Assembly (NCBI GenBank): GCA_021397845.1
Contig: CM038053.1
Coordinates: 145,342,541-145,406,540 of the forward strand
Origin: Areca catechu
Lineage: Eukaryota; Streptophyta; Magnoliopsida; Arecales; Arecaceae
Length of the DNA stretch: 64,000 bases
Reading direction: 5' to 3'
Positions 22,552 through 33,007 of this stretch are shown in pieces (the stretch's first letter is position 1; the number at the start of each line of letters is the position of its first letter). Position numbers and translations under genes: made by a program. The notes under the pieces were generated by a model, which made no database searches, had not been told where the DNA came from, and saw only the letters and a list, made by a program, of their open reading frames with translations.

Positions 22552-24179
22552 TGATGCAGAACAAAAGAGAAGATGATGCGATGCGGAAGTAAACTATGAC
22601 TAATTATTTTTTTTGGTTTTTTTTTTTTTTTTTTTTAATATTTTCAAAAGTCGGTTTTGACTCAAAGGAAAGTTAAACTAAATTGAAAGAAACTAGGTAA
22701 TAATTGAAAGTATAATTTAAATAAAACTGGGTTATCAGAGTAGTTCAGAAGTAACGGATCGCTGGGGGTTGAGAAACTCCCAGACCTAGGGTTTCTCTCT
22801 GAACTTTCAACATGACAGAAATAAAGAGAAGAGATGGGTTACCGACCAGATAGTGATCTTCACAGAGTTTGGTGGAAGAACTCTCTCGAGCAGATTGTTG
22901 GATCCTCGGATTCGGATATCTTCGCAATGGATCCTCCAATACTGGTCCTGTGGCTGAGTCGGCTTCTCCTGGACTCAAGATCTGGGAAAGAAGAAGAACA
23001 AGTGATGGAATCAGATACTCAAGGAAGAATTTACCAGATTGAAGAACTTGAAAGTTGATGTGCTGAAATCCGGATTCTCCTGGAGGTTGATCTGACTTCC
23101 TCTGGGAATTGCTCTGGATCTGAAGTATCCGGACTGGACCCGGATGCTGGGGTCGGCCTTGACTTGAAGAGGATGGCCGTGAGAGGTGGGATATGCTAGG
23201 GCTTGGTGGAAAGAGAAGGATGATGGGCGGCTAGGGTTTGGGAGTGAAGTGGCTAACCTAGGGTTTGGGGTTTGGAGATCTCACACCTCCTCAAAGTTCC
23301 TGGGGAACTCGGATTTACTCCCTCACGGAGCTCAACACCTGGATGCAAGTACGGAAGAGAGAAAACACAGAGTTTGCTCACATAAAAACTTGAATTCATT
23401 CATCAGATTACTTTCAAATTTACAAGAAGGGTTTAATTTATAGGACTTTACAAGAGAGTAGGGTTTTACATCTTCCCATGTGGGACTAAAGGAGGGGATC
23501 TTCAAATTAGGATTGTAGGATCAATCCCTACACATATGGCCGGCCAAAGGTTCCAAAAAAATTTGATTTGGGTTTTAAAAGGAAGGTAGATGGCGCCTCC
23601 AAGCTTTGTTCTTCAAGAGAGGATTTCTTTCCTTCCATGGCTCAACTCTTTTGGACTCCTCCTTTTCTTTCTCCCTAAGTCATGGTCCTTCCCATCTTTG
23701 TTTTGGGTATTTTTGGCAGGGAATCGGCGCCTCCTTGAAGTTCTCTCCAAGAAGAATTTCTTCCCTTTCATAGCTTGGCTTTTATGGAAGGTCTTGGGCC
23801 GCCCCCTTGATTTGTGGATCCCTGGTTGCTTTCTCCTCAAATGGCGCATGAGAGAAGGGAGCTGCTATCTGTGGTGTGGGGACCAGAGTATACTGGATGG
23901 AGATGTGGCGCCCCCTGGACTCAGGCGTGTGGCTGGGAGTGTGGCACCCACTTGCTTGGCTTTGGGAGAAAATGTGACACCCTAGGTTGAAGTCCTAGAC
24001 CACTACTGAGTCAACATGACTCAACAAAAATAAATTGCAGGGAGTACAGACTTAAGCTAAAATTGAGTTGATCAAGTCAACCCTTATTACAAGCCAGAAA
24101 ACCCTATTTCTTCGGGCAAGGTCAATCAGAGATCCAGATGGAGCTCTGAAGTCTTCTTCTGAGTCTGGTGCCCGTACCA
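22552..24179 (-). repeat. 3' LTR of G2, 1,628 bp
   Basis: From TGATGCAGAACAAAAGAG to GGTGCCCGTACCA. The minus-strand TATA box TATAAAT is at 23436-23442. A T run near 22610-22640 differs from the other LTR, which has an ATT repeat there. The 131-residue frame 23590-23985 and its twin at 30764 are LTR copies, not supported genes. Confidence 0.95.
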
Positions 24180-24427
24180 ATTCTCCCGGGGTGGGAGGAC
24201 CTCGACCCTGTCGAGTATGGATCAAGTTGGCTCTGGTATCTCTCCAAGAGGTCTGGGTCCAATTCTTGTAATTCTTCTCGGGAGATCCAAGAGTCATCAG
24301 AATCTGGCCTTCCTTGCCAGCGGACCAGGTATCTTTGGTATCCTCGATTATGAGTAGAGATAACCTGATCATCCAGGATCTTTTCAATATGCTCTTTCCT
24401 TACAAGCCAGTTTGTTGGTGGACACAC
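24122..24427 (-). pseudogene. G2 chromodomain (C-terminus of integrase)
   Basis: Reads NWLVRKEHIEKILDDQVIST, then RGYQRYLVRWQGRPDSDDSW and ISREELQELDPDLLERYQS. The aromatic and acidic positions of a chromodomain are present (YLVRW, then DDSW). In chromoviruses this tail directs integration to particular chromatin. The frame continues past 24179 into the 3' LTR, so about the last 19 codons are LTR sequence. It is one frame away from the preceding integrase piece. Confidence 0.85.
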
Positions 24428-25094
24428 AGGGTTGGGTTCACTCTCAAGAGCAGGATTAGGTTCAAAAGGCTCACTGGAATCACTGCTGGCTCTCTATACT
24501 CTACTAGGTCTGTAATGTTGAAAGTGGAGCTAATGCCTAGTTCTGGAGGCAACTCAAGCACATAGGCATTGGATCCTACTCTCTTCACCACTCTAAATGG
24601 TCCATCTCCTCTAGCATATAACTTTCTAACGGTTCTAGGAGGAAACCGTTCAGGCCTTAACCTAATCATTACATAGTCTCCCTCATTAAAAGTTTTGACT
24701 CGCCTTTGAGAATCAGCCAACTTCTTATAAGTTTCATTACTTAAATTTATTTTGGCATGAATTTCTTTATGCAAGTCTTTTATATGCTGTGCAAAAACTT
24801 CGGCAGACTCGGAGACTCGTGTGTGGACTGGTAAGGAGCTAGGTCAAGAGGTGTGTGAGGTTTGTAACCATGCACAATTTCAAATGGACTCTTACCCGTA
24901 GACCTATTGACCGAGTCATTGTATGCAAATTCAGCTCTAGGTAAATACAAATCCCAGTTTCTAATGTTTTCACCAACAAGACACCTTAACAGATTGCCTA
25001 AACTACGGTTCACTACTTTGGTTTGGCCATCAGTTTGGGGATGATAGGCAGTTGAAAACTTAAGTTTTGTCCCTAACTTATGCCAAAGGGTTTT
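24400..25094 (-). pseudogene. G2 integrase C-terminal half
   Basis: Right to left: HPQTDGQTKVVNRSLGNLLR near 25000-25050, then NWDLYLPRAEFAYNDSVNRS, then a frameshift near 24775-24785, then YVMIRLRPERFPPRTVRKLY and GDGPFRVVKRVGSNAYVLEL, the GPY/F module, then TDLVEYREP. The third catalytic residue, normally Glu in GQTE, is Lys here (codon AAA). A second frameshift separates this from the chromodomain. Confidence 0.88.
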
Positions 25095-27071
25095 CTAGAA
25101 ATAGCTAGTGAACCGGACATCCCTATCTGAAACAATGGTCTTGGGTAGGCCATGGAGTCGAACTATCTCATTAAAGAACAGGGTGGCTACCTTAGACGCA
25201 TCAAATGTTTGGGAACAAGGCAAGAAATGGGCCATCTTGGAAAATCGGTCTACTACAACACAGATAGAGTCATGCCTCCTCTGGGTCTTAGGCAAACCTA
25301 ACACAAAGTCCATGCTCACATCTTGCCAAGGATGATCTGGGATAGGGAGTGGGGTATAAAGGCCAGTGTTCTGTTTTCGCTGTTTGGCAACAGCGCAGGT
25401 CCGACACCTAGCCACAATGTGTGCTACATCTCTTTTTAAGCTACGCCAGAAAAAGTGGTCTTCAATAGCTAGGGTGGTTTTATCTTTTCCGAAATGGCCA
25501 GCTAAACCTCCAGCGTGAATTTCCCAAATCAAAAATTCCCTAAGAGAAGTTCTAGGGATGCAAAGCCTATTCTTAAAGAACAGAAAGCCATCTAAAAGGG
25601 TATAATCCTTATAGTCACTAGATGGCCCTTGAGTTAGATCCTGGTACACAGTCTTAAAACTTGGACACGACTCATATTCCTCTTTGATTTGCTCAAACCC
25701 TATGACTTCAGCCCTAACAGAATTCAACAACAAAGATCGACGACTAAGGGCATCAGCTACCTTATTTTCAGATCCCGCCTTATGCTTCAAAACAAAAGTA
25801 TAGGACTGGATATACTCTACCCACTTAGCATGCCTAGGGTTAAGCTTCTTCTGGGAATTCAAGAATCTAAGAGCCTCATGGTCCGAAAACAGCACAAATT
25901 CTTGCGGTAGCAAATAATATCTCCAGTAACGTAAAGCTTGCACTACCGCATAAAACTCCTTATCATAGGTAGAATACCTATGCTTAGCATCATTAAGTTT
26001 TTCACTAAAGAATGCTACAGGATGGTTCTCTTGGCTTAGGACTCCACCTATACCTACTCCTGAAGCATCACAGGCAACCTCAAATACTTTTGAAAAGTCG
26101 GGTAACCTCAAAATGGGTGCTTGGGTCATCCTATCCTTAAGATCTAGGAAGGCTTTATGGGCTGCTTTAGTCCACTGGAATTCTCCCTTCCTAATACAGT
26201 CTGTGATAGTAGCAACTACAGTACTAAACCCCTTGATGAATCGCCTATAGAAGGTAGCCAAGCCATGGAAACTTCTGACTTCATGCACATTGGTCGGCTC
26301 TGGCCATTCTACTATGGACCTAATTTTTTCAGGATCGGCAGCCACGCCGTCAGGGGTTACTACAAAACCAAGGAAGATAATTCTACTGGTCATGAATTCA
26401 CACTTTTTGAGATTACCGTAGAGACTATCATTCCTCAAAACTTGATAGACTTGTCTAAGGTAGCCTAGGTGGTCTGCAGGGGTCTTACTATAGATCAAGA
26501 TGTCATCAAAATAGACCACTACAAACTTCCCTATGAAAGCTCTAAGTACCTGGGTCATAATCCTCATGAAAGTACTAGGGGCATTGGACAACCCAAAAGG
26601 CATAACAACCCATTCATAGAGACCATCCTTAGTTTTGAAAGCGGTTTTCCACTCATCCCCTGGTCTAATCCTAACCTGATGATAGCCGCTCTTGAGATCA
26701 ATTTTAGAAAAAACCATTGCACCGGCCATCATATCTAGCATGTCATCTAGTCTAGGGATGGGGAACCTATACTTGATTGTGATTTTATTGATGGCACGAC
26801 TATCAACACACATCCTCCACGTGCCATCCTTCTTCGGGGTTAGAAGTGCAGGGACTGCACAAGGGCTAAGACTCTCCCTAATGAATCCCTTCCTTAACAA
26901 TTCTCCAACCTGCTTTTGCAGTTCCTTATGCTCAGATGGATTCATCCTATAATGGGGCAAGTTGGGTAAAGTAGCTCCTGGGACTAAATCTATGGAATGC
27001 TGGATATCCCTAAGAGGTGGAAGGTGGTCTGGCAGATCCTCGGGAAAAACATCCTCAAATTCTTTTAACAA
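25095..27071 (-). pseudogene. G2 reverse transcriptase, RNase H and integrase N-terminal half
   Basis: A 658-residue open stretch. RT carries KKDGTWRMCVDSRAINKIT, FSKIDLKSGYHQVRI, VMPFGLSNAPSTFMR and the catalytic YFDD of VVYFDDILIYSK. RNase H has FEVACDASGVGIGGVL, then FSEKLNDAKHRYSTYDKEFY and SDHEALRFL. Integrase begins with the HHCC site (HAGGLAGHFG, CRTCAVAK), Asp in SMDFVLGLP and Asp in VSDRDVRFTS. It ends at TAG (25095-25097) where homologues usually have Trp (FWKTLW). Apart from this stop the region looks functional. Confidence 0.95.
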
Positions 27072-27083
27072 AGGTTTAACTTC

Positions 27084-27731
27084 CTAAGGAGGCTCTGAGG
27101 GTGTAGGAGTCCTAAGTTCCTTAGCAGTCAACATCCAAATAGGTGAACCACTATGAATTTCTTGTTCTAGATCCTTAGCACTAATTAGGTTCACTCCAGT
27201 CTTCATTTCTTTGACCTTATTGGTTCCTTTAGCTATCTTGTCCTTAGGAGGGACTGAATGGATTGTGATTTTCTTCCCATTAAAACTAAAGATACAGGTG
27301 TTAGATTTTCCTAAGAGGGTGGCATCATGATCATACAACCAAGGTCTTTCAAGAATTATACTGCTCACCCCCATGGGCAAGACGTCACACCAAATCTTCT
27401 CTTGATAGGATTGCATTTGGATTTGGACCTGACATCTAGACTGGATGGGTAGAGAGGTAGAGTCTATCCAAGAAACCTTATAGGGGTTGGGGTGGGGGAC
27501 TGGGGTTAAGCCTAACATTTTGACAGTGCTAGCAGAAATGGCATTCACACAGCTCCCACTATCTATGATGATTTTACATACCTTATCCCCTAGTTTAAGG
27601 AAAGTCTGTAGGATGTTAGTCCTACGCCAATCCTCCTGAACTCTATTCTGGGACAGGATACATCTTACAACCCCTAATTGGTCAGACTCTGTGGATTCCT
27701 CCTCTCCTTCATACTCATCGACCAAATTCAT
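27084..27731 (-). pseudogene. G2 aspartic protease region
   Basis: A 215-residue stretch in frame with both gag and RT. The active-site block is KIIIDSGSCVNAISASTVKM, with DSG as the catalytic triplet, and the conserved strand SSIILERPWLYDHDA stands in for ILGRPWLYDHDA (Gly to Glu). It ends at TAA (27084-27086), four codons before the next open stretch starts. Confidence 0.9.
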
Positions 27732-27734
27732 TCC

Positions 27735-28877
27735 GGCCTCATAAACTTCTTCTTCAAACTCTTCATTGGGTCCGGAACTCTCTTCCTCTGCTTCTTCTAT
27801 GTAAAGGGATCTACGAGGGCACTGGCTAGAAACATGACCTACCTTGTGGCACTTAAAACAAGCTATGGCTGTGCACTGGTTGGAGATATGACCGGGCTTC
27901 TAGCACTTAAAACAGATGATACTAGGGGTTCTTTGGGTGTCAGGTGCCTTACCTTTGTCCATGGGCCTAGGGGTGGGAATACCCTGATTAGACTTGCTAG
28001 GGGTAACTTGGCTAGGTCCATTTCTTGGGATTGGGGCACTAACCCTAGAAGGTATAGGTCCTCTCTGAAACTTCTCAGTGTTCAGTGCAATCTGATAGGC
28101 TTGGTCTAGGTCAGTAACCTCTCTCAGAAACAACTCCCTCTTTATGTCTTCCCTAAGTCCAGCCCTAAACCTAGACAAAGTGACCTCATGGGATTCACTC
28201 ACATCACATCTCATCAGGTATTCATCAAAGGTGGTTATGTAGTCTGATACCGATCGGTTCCCTTGTTTCAAAGTCTGCCATTAGTCTAACAGGTTCTGCT
28301 GGTATGAAATGGGTAGGTACTTATCTCTAAGTTTCTCTTTCATACCCTGCCAAGTGGTTATGGGCTCTACATTTCGTCTTCTAGTGGTCAGCTCAATGTT
28401 CCCCCAGTATAACCTAGCTTGACGTACTAACTTCATCTTGGCAAACTTGAACTTTCTTTCCTCAGACATGGCATACCACTCAAAGTACTGGTCCATCTCA
28501 CCCTCCCAATCAGAATACACCTTAGGGTTTAAGCTACCATCAAAAGTGGGTGCATCTAATTTGATGTTCCGAATGAACCTATCATCTCTATCTTCAGGTT
28601 CTGGGTCAGGCCTCCTATGATTAGGTTCAGGATCTCTGTATAAAGGTCTTCTAGGCTCTTACTGTGGGTGAGGTTGAGGCACATTAAAATCTGGGTCAGG
28701 AGTCCAATTCTGATGCCTAGGTTCCTCAAGTACTTGGACTCGATCCCTAAGCTGGGCAAAATTCTCATTCATATCCTAACATAATTTGTTCATACTCTCA
28801 GTAAGAGCTCTAACCATGGCCACTAAATCAGGTTGGGTTTGACCAGGTTGGTAGGGTACTCCATTCCGGGTAGACAT
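27735..28877 (-). pseudogene. G2 gag with two CCHC knuckles
   Basis: It starts at ATG 28877 (MSTRNGVPYQPGQTQPDLVA), in the frame of the later pieces. The core reads WEGEMDQYFEWYAMSEERKF, then ARLYWGNIELTTRR and GNRSVSDYITTFDEYLMRCD. The tail holds two zinc knuckles: CFKC, a TAG, then KPGHISNQC, and CFKCHKVGHVSSQC. In-frame stops lie near 28775 and 28660, at 28281-28283 (Trp position) and at 27900-27902 (inside knuckle one). No frameshift is seen in gag. Confidence 0.88.
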
Positions 28878-29710
28878 GATGATGCAAGCAAACACACAAA
28901 ATGAGACTCAACTGAATCGACTACGGGCTAACTAAACCTAGAGCCCAAACTAGATGCCCAATCAGAGTGGCAAGCTAGCCTGTAGTAACTCAGGACTTAG
29001 CCAGGCAGGTGTAAGGGGAGTGTTAGGTCCCTAGATGCCAATCCTAGACACCAATCAGTGATTGGCCAGGTAGGCGGACCAGCACACAAGCCCTTCGGGA
29101 CGTAGTCCCAGAACCACCGTTCTAGACACTGAGTACAAAGCACACAAAGAGTAACTAGACAAACTGACTCAACACTAGCCTTGACCTGACTTGTTGATGT
29201 CCCTAGCCCACTAGGGCAAATTAAGTCTAATAAATTTTAAAGTTAGGCTTAGGATCGAATGAGGGGGTGGTGGTTGTGGGCTAAGGAGAGGTTATCAACT
29301 CCTCCCCTTATCTTAGATGCTCAAATGCCCTTAGGATGAGTTAGGAGATGTTCACTCAAGATAATTGAATTGCAGAACACAAAAATAGAGTTACAGTAAT
29401 TTAACTCTCAATTATGCTGGTTCCAGCAAAACAAAAATCATACAATTCGGAGTTATCTGCACTGAGAAACAATTCCTACAACAGGGTAGTTATAGACTGA
29501 AAACAAGGTGCTTCCCCCGTTTACAATTCCTGCTACGAAGTTGTAACCCAACGAATCCCGTACACGCCCTAGGAACACCCCGTGGAATGGGAAGAGGAGG
29601 TTTGCACCTCTCTTCGTTCCTAGGACCGGACGTCCTGGGGAGTCTACTTCGAGCAGACAAAGTAAAAGGAGAGAGACTTAAAACAAGCAAGCAAAACAAA
29701 AACCCTAGAC
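28878..29710 (-). other. Untranslated leader of G2
   Basis: About 830 bases between primer site and gag. No credible frame; it contains the shared leader module (28990-29130). Confidence 0.75.
28990..29130 (-). promoter_or_regulatory. Shared leader module, G2 copy
   Basis: The RNA strand reads CTCAGTGTCTAGAACGGTGG, a hairpin-like ACTACGTCCCGAAGGGC region, CGCCTACCTGGCCAATCACT, TTGGTGTCTAGG, and a weaker GCCTGGCTAAG. The same boxes occur in the copia leaders, although G2 belongs to the other superfamily. Confidence 0.65.
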
Positions 29711-29725
29711 TATGCTCTGATACCA
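29711..29725 (-). other. Primer binding site of G2 (initiator Met tRNA)
   Basis: TGGTATCAGAGCATA on the minus strand, three bases from the 5' LTR. Confidence 0.92.
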
Positions 29726-29728
29726 AAA

Positions 29729-31365
29729 TGATGCAGAACAAAAGAGAAGATGATGCGATGTGGAAGTAAACTATGACTAATTATTTTTTTATGGTTTTTT
29801 TTTTATTATTATTATTTTCAGAAGTCGGCTTTGACTCAAAGGAAAGTTAAACTAAATTGAAAGAAATTAGGTAATAATTGAAAGCACAATTTAAATAAAA
29901 CTGGGTTATCAGAGTAGTTCAGAAGTAACGGATCGCTGGGGGTTGAGAAACTCCCAGACCTAGGGTTTCTCTCTGAACTTTCAACAGGACAGAAATAAAG
30001 AGAAGAGATGGGTTACCGACCAGATAGTGATCTTCACAGAGTTTGGTGGAAGAACTCTCTCGAGCAGATTGTTGGATCCTCAGATTCGGATATCTTCGCA
30101 ATGGATCCTCCAATACTGGTCCTGTGGCTGAGTCGGCTTCTCCTGGACTCAAGATCTGGGAAAGAAGAAGAACAAGTGATGGAATCAGATACTCAAGGAA
30201 GAATTTACCAGATTGAAGAACTTGAAAGTTGATGTGCTGAAATCCGGATTCTCCTGGAGGTTGATCTGACTTCCTCTGGGAATTGCTCTGGATCTGAAGT
30301 ATCCGGACTGGACCCGGATGCTGGGGTCGGCCTTGACTTGAAGAGGATGGCCGTGAGAGGTGGGATATTCTAGGGCTTGGTGGAAAGAGAAGGATGATGG
30401 GCGGCTAGGGTTTGGGAGTGAAGTGGCTAACCTAGGGTTTGGGGTTTGGAGATCTCACACCACCTCAAAGTTCCTGGGGAACCCGGATTTACTCCCTCAC
30501 GGAGCTCAACACCTGGATGCAAGTGCGGAAGAGAGAAAACACAGAGTTTGCTCACACAAAAACATGAATTCATTCATCAGATTACTTTCAAATTTACAAG
30601 AAGGGTTTAATTTATACGACTTTACAAGAGAGTAGGGTTTTACATCTTCCCATGTGGGACTAAAGGAGGGGATCTTCAAATTAGGATTGTAGGATCAATC
30701 CCTACACATATGGCCGGCCAAAGGTTCCAAAAAAATTTGATTTGGATTTTAAAAGGAAGGTAGATGGCGCCTCCAAGCTTTGTTCTTCAAGAGAGGATTT
30801 CTTTCCTTCCATGGCTCAACTCTTTTGGACTCCTCCTTTTCTTTCTCCCTAAGTCATGGTCCTTCCCATCTTTGTTTTGGGTATTTTTGGCAGGGAATGG
30901 ATGCCTCCTTGAAGTTCTCTCCAAGAAGAATTTCTTCCCTTTCATAGCTTGGCTCTTATGGAAGGTCTTGGGCCGCCCCCTTGATTTGTGGATCCCTGGT
31001 TGCTTTCTCCTCAAATGGCACATGAGAGAAAGGAGCTGCTATCTGTGGTGTGGGGACCAGAGTATACTGGATGGAGATGTGGCACCCCCTGGACTCAGGC
31101 ATGTGGCTGGGAGTGTGGCTGGGAGTGTGGCGCCCACTTGCTTGGCCTTGGGAGAAAATGTGACACCCCAGGTTGAAGTCCTAGACCACTACTGAGTCAA
31201 AATGACTCAACAAAAATAAATTGCAAGGAGTACAGACTTATGCTAAAATTGAGTTGATCAAGTTAACCCTTATTACAAGCCAGAAAACCCTAATTCTTTG
31301 GGCAAGGTCAATCAGAGATCCAGATGGAGCTCTGAAGTCTTCTTCTGAGTCTGGTGCCCGCACCA
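29729..31365 (-). repeat. 5' LTR of G2, 1,637 bp
   Basis: Matches 22552-24179 with few differences by eye; it contains an extra GCTGGGAGTGTG copy near 31107-31125 and an ATT repeat instead of a T run near 29805. It ends GGTGCCCGCACCA against AGTTA. Confidence 0.95.
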
Positions 31366-31370
31366 AGTTA

Positions 31371-31778
31371 ATCATTTCAAAACATGGGCTTGAACTGATG
31401 AGCCCTCACTCATGCGTGCATGGAACAACTGCTTCGATATTTCATATTAAGCAGCCCTACTTTGCTCTCCATAAAGCTCTTTTAGATTGAGCAATATGGA
31501 CTGAGGTTCCATCTCCTCATGCTGCCTCTGAAGTTCATTGCTTATTAAGGCTAACATGATGCACTTGACAGCCATACTATCATTTTACCACATTTTATGT
31601 GTGGCTCTTTCCTCCTTAGAAGCATCATCTCGGATCAACTTTGGATTTGGAGAATCAAGAATATAAGAAAGCTTCTTCTGAGTTAATACTATCCTATGGT
31701 TCCTCAACCAATCTACATAATTGGGATCGGTCAATTTGATGGCATCTAAAAGCCTCGTAGTGATAAACTTGAAGCCAT
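31371..31778 (-). pseudogene. C1 gag, N-terminal part
   Basis: It begins at ATG 31778, aligned with the gag start of C2 (MASSLSLR-like, then LDAIKLTDPNYVDWL). Later it matches C2 through the KCVMLA-like and LKELYGE-like segments. It contains stops and one frameshift near the start. It joins 22322-22551 once G2 is removed. Confidence 0.85.
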
Positions 31779-31965
31779 AATATTTAAATCTACATAAAAG
31801 TAAAGAATAACTATAAGCAAACCACTCAAGATGACATCCATAATTATATAAGGACTTTTACACCTAATTATGTCACCCACTATTTTATTTTGAATACCAT
31901 AGCCCTCACCTATGGTAAGTGAGAAACCTTACCAGGTTTCTTTAGTAGGGTTGAGATCCTAATTC

Positions 31966-32296
31966 CTCATAAGTACCTTGTGTTACATAACAAGAACTTA
32001 TGAGTTCAAAGGAAGGAACTCCTTTCCAGTTGCAACCTATGCAATTCTTAACAAATAACTGCCTCTACGACACTTATATCCTTGTGTTACGTAATAAACT
32101 ATAATGTCTTAGTTTAGTTAGACTGTTCAAGTCCATATAGACATGTTCGAATAATGTTGCCCTTGTGTTACAAAATGAAGCAACACTATCAAACATGCTA
32201 TAAAGTATTAAATGCACTAAGGTAATTCATATCTAACACTAGGGTAGGCCTTGTGTTACACAACAAACCTATCATAATTATTAGCATGAACTACAC
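31966..32296 (-). promoter_or_regulatory. Four-stem-loop array in C1 leader
   Basis: Four tips of the form CTTGTGTTAC...AACAA at about 31977, 32081, 32162 and 32250. Arms include CTCATAAGT/ACTTATGAG (31966-32004, perfect) and ACATGTTCGAATAATGTTGC with GCAACACTATCAAACATGC (32131-32198). The other two pairs are weaker. Number, spacing and order agree with C2 although the arms differ in sequence. Confidence 0.75.
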
Positions 32297-32369
32297 TTAG
32301 CATGAAAGAAGGCAATTCCTAGTGTGGTTAATCAATTAGCATTTCCATCTTAATGTCTTGATATAGCCA

Positions 32370-32445
32370 AATTGGCCAGGTAAGTGGAGGAGTTGAGGGG
32401 CTCCCCCCGTTGCTTTTCTTAGATACCAAATAAATTGGCCAGGTT
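32370..32445 (-). promoter_or_regulatory. Shared leader module, C1 copy
   Basis: The RNA strand reads TCTAACCTGGCCAATTTA, TTGGTATCTAAGAAAAGCAA, a G run facing a C run, and then CCACTTACCTGGCCAATTTG. The second box is a perfect ACTTACCTGG. Confidence 0.75.
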
Positions 32446-32990
32446 AGACAACAGAACCAATTAAAAACTTCATTCCCTTTACTTTCCTAGAACCACTTTG
32501 CCTAGACCCAATTGGCTGATCATATCCTAATCAAATTGGCATTATGATTAACTTACATTATGACTAAATATAATTTTTATGAGGGCATTGATGGTCTCAA
32601 TCACATCCTAATTAATATGACATTCAATCCATCATACAAGCATATTAAACCTGATATGCATAACATAGCATAATTATAACAATAATCCGTTCACCTCACT
32701 TATTCATGGGACATGGCCACAATGGCACCTTTACATGCCATAGGAGATCCCATTGAATGGGAAGAGAGGGCCTTTAAACCCTACTTAGCTCCTATGATCG
32801 GATGGCCATGGTGACCAAACCAATCCAAAGCAGTTACTAAGGTATAACATATCATATATATGTATTTGAACAAATCATACATCAATTCATAGCATAGTAA
32901 GCAATCAACACTAAAGAGATTACTAAACATGATAATATTCAATATCATCATCCATTCAATATTTGTTTGACTATTAATTGAATGAAACAA

Positions 32991-33006
32991 GGTTGCTCTG
33001 ATACCA
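32991..33006 (-). other. Primer binding site of C1 (initiator Met tRNA)
   Basis: TGGTATCAGAGCAACC on the minus strand, one base from the LTR. Confidence 0.92.
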
Positions 33007-33007
33007 C

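Larger units (their letters stand above)
22552..31365 (-). mobile_element. G2: Ty3/gypsy chromovirus, 8.8 kb, young but broken
   Basis: It has LTRs of 1,628 and 1,637 bp, a perfect AGTTA duplication, an initiator-Met primer site, and gag, protease, RT, RNase H, integrase and a chromodomain in gypsy order on the minus strand. The C-terminal chromodomain makes it a chromovirus. At least four in-frame stops, two frameshifts near the integrase end and a changed catalytic Glu make it defective. It inserted into the C1 gag independently of the TRIM-like repeat. Confidence 0.95.
31779..32990 (-). other. Untranslated leader of C1
   Basis: About 1.2 kb, same layout as the C2 leader: stem-loops next to gag, then the shared module, then the primer site. 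The sequences have diverged but the order is kept. Confidence 0.78.

Noticed and set aside
23590..23985. 131-residue open frame, with a 143-residue twin at 30764-31195
   Set aside because: Both lie at the same place in the two LTRs of G2. Their similarity comes from LTR duplication, not from protein conservation, and no domain is recognisable.
29711..29725. tRNA-Met gene fragments (also 19581 and 32991)
   Set aside because: Only the 3' complement of 12-16 bases is present, directly beside LTRs: primer binding sites, not tRNA genes.
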